A stretch of DNA of 15,184 nucleotides from ANME-2 cluster archaeon. Lineage in GTDB: Archaea > Halobacteriota > Methanosarcinia > Methanosarcinales > Methanocomedenaceae. Positions 15,015-15,184 of this stretch are shown here, piece by piece; position 1 is the stretch's first letter, and every line of letters begins with the position of its first letter. Under the pieces are notes generated by a model, which made no database searches, was not told the origin of the DNA, and saw only the letters and a list, made by a program, of their open reading frames with translations. Both the position numbers and the translations under genes were made by a program. Location: positions 1 through 15,184 of the forward strand of contig JAMJFV010000034.1 of NCBI GenBank assembly GCA_023544495.1. The letters run 5' to 3'.

Positions 15015-15184
15015 TTAATATTTGACGTTCTTGATTCGTCCATTCTCAATGAGTATCTGTTTCAGTCTTTCCTTCGTAAGCGGACATTCCATTAACTCGC
15101 ACATCTGTTGTTTTTTGTTAAGTCCAATCTGCTTTCGCCACTCTGCAAGTAACGCGTCATTAAATTCTTTTTCTCCATGACTTG
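15015..15184 (-). CDS. 3' end of an unrecognised gene, cut by the window edge
   Basis: From the right edge the minus strand has an open frame of 55 full codons ending in TAA at 15015-15017. Its reading is hydrophilic and helical: SHGEKEFNDALLAEWRKQIG, then LNKKQQMCELMECPLTKERL and KQILIENGRIKNVKY. The only cysteines are in MCELMECPL. I do not recognise the family from this fragment. The other two minus-strand frames are interrupted over this stretch, and the composition looks protein-like. The gene points toward the ATPase promoter, with about 20 bases to the third palindrome, so it could also be read through into the ATPase operon. By position it might belong to the same restriction locus, but nothing in the fragment shows that. 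Confidence 0.6.
   Translation of the reverse strand, partial: SHGEKEFNDALLAEWRKQIGLNKKQQMCELMECPLTKERLKQILIENGRIKNVKY

Overview
The window looks like part of an archaeal chromosome, most plausibly a euryarchaeon of the Methanosarcinales or a relative such as an ANME-2-type archaeon. Support: an archaeal/eukaryal-type release factor aRF1 with NIKS and GGQ motifs, an XPD/Rad3-type helicase with a likely iron-sulphur cluster, a class I fructose-1,6-bisphosphatase of the kind known from Methanosarcinales and haloarchaea, an archaeal-style tRNA-Thr without an encoded CCA, and promoters with TATA boxes about 25 bases before (often leaderless) starts. The lineage is inferred from gene content, not from a phylogeny.

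Layout. 1-55: tandem 10-bp repeat at the left edge. 141-443: small unrecognised gene. 515-2549: aRF1 followed after 7 bases by a two-gene-unit partner, a TPD/CDIN1 (C15orf41)-like predicted PD-(D/E)XK nuclease. 2539-2711 (minus): decayed tail of a Bax-inhibitor-1-like membrane protein gene. 2739-4148 (minus): fructose-1,6-bisphosphatase with a small unrecognised gene right behind it. 4326-7085 (plus): four tightly packed genes, each with one N-terminal membrane helix after a short acidic stretch, which look like minor-pilin/pseudopilin-like proteins. 7095-7328: a DUF2283-like antitoxin gene whose 5' end appears to be a fused relic of a DUF4258 toxin gene. 7421-10552: hisH and an XPD/Rad3-family helicase, 3 bases apart. 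10608-10681: tRNA-Thr(CGT).

To the right of the tRNA the content becomes accessory, all on the minus strand: a hsdR gene (type I restriction) broken by an internal out-of-frame deletion that removes the nuclease core, preceded by an AAA/DUF4143 ATPase only 10 bases away, whose promoter carries three successive AT-rich palindromes about 22 bp apart, and finally the 3' end of an unrecognised gene leaving the window. No hsdM or hsdS is present in the window.

The main second-look items are the palindrome array in front of the ATPase, with a related palindrome between fbp and the pilin-like operon; the dead hsdR; the toxin-antitoxin fusion scar; the aRF1/CDIN1-like pairing; and the lineage-specific pilin-like operon. 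I saw no convincing complete new defence system. The right part is best described as a decayed restriction locus linked to an ATPase of unknown role.
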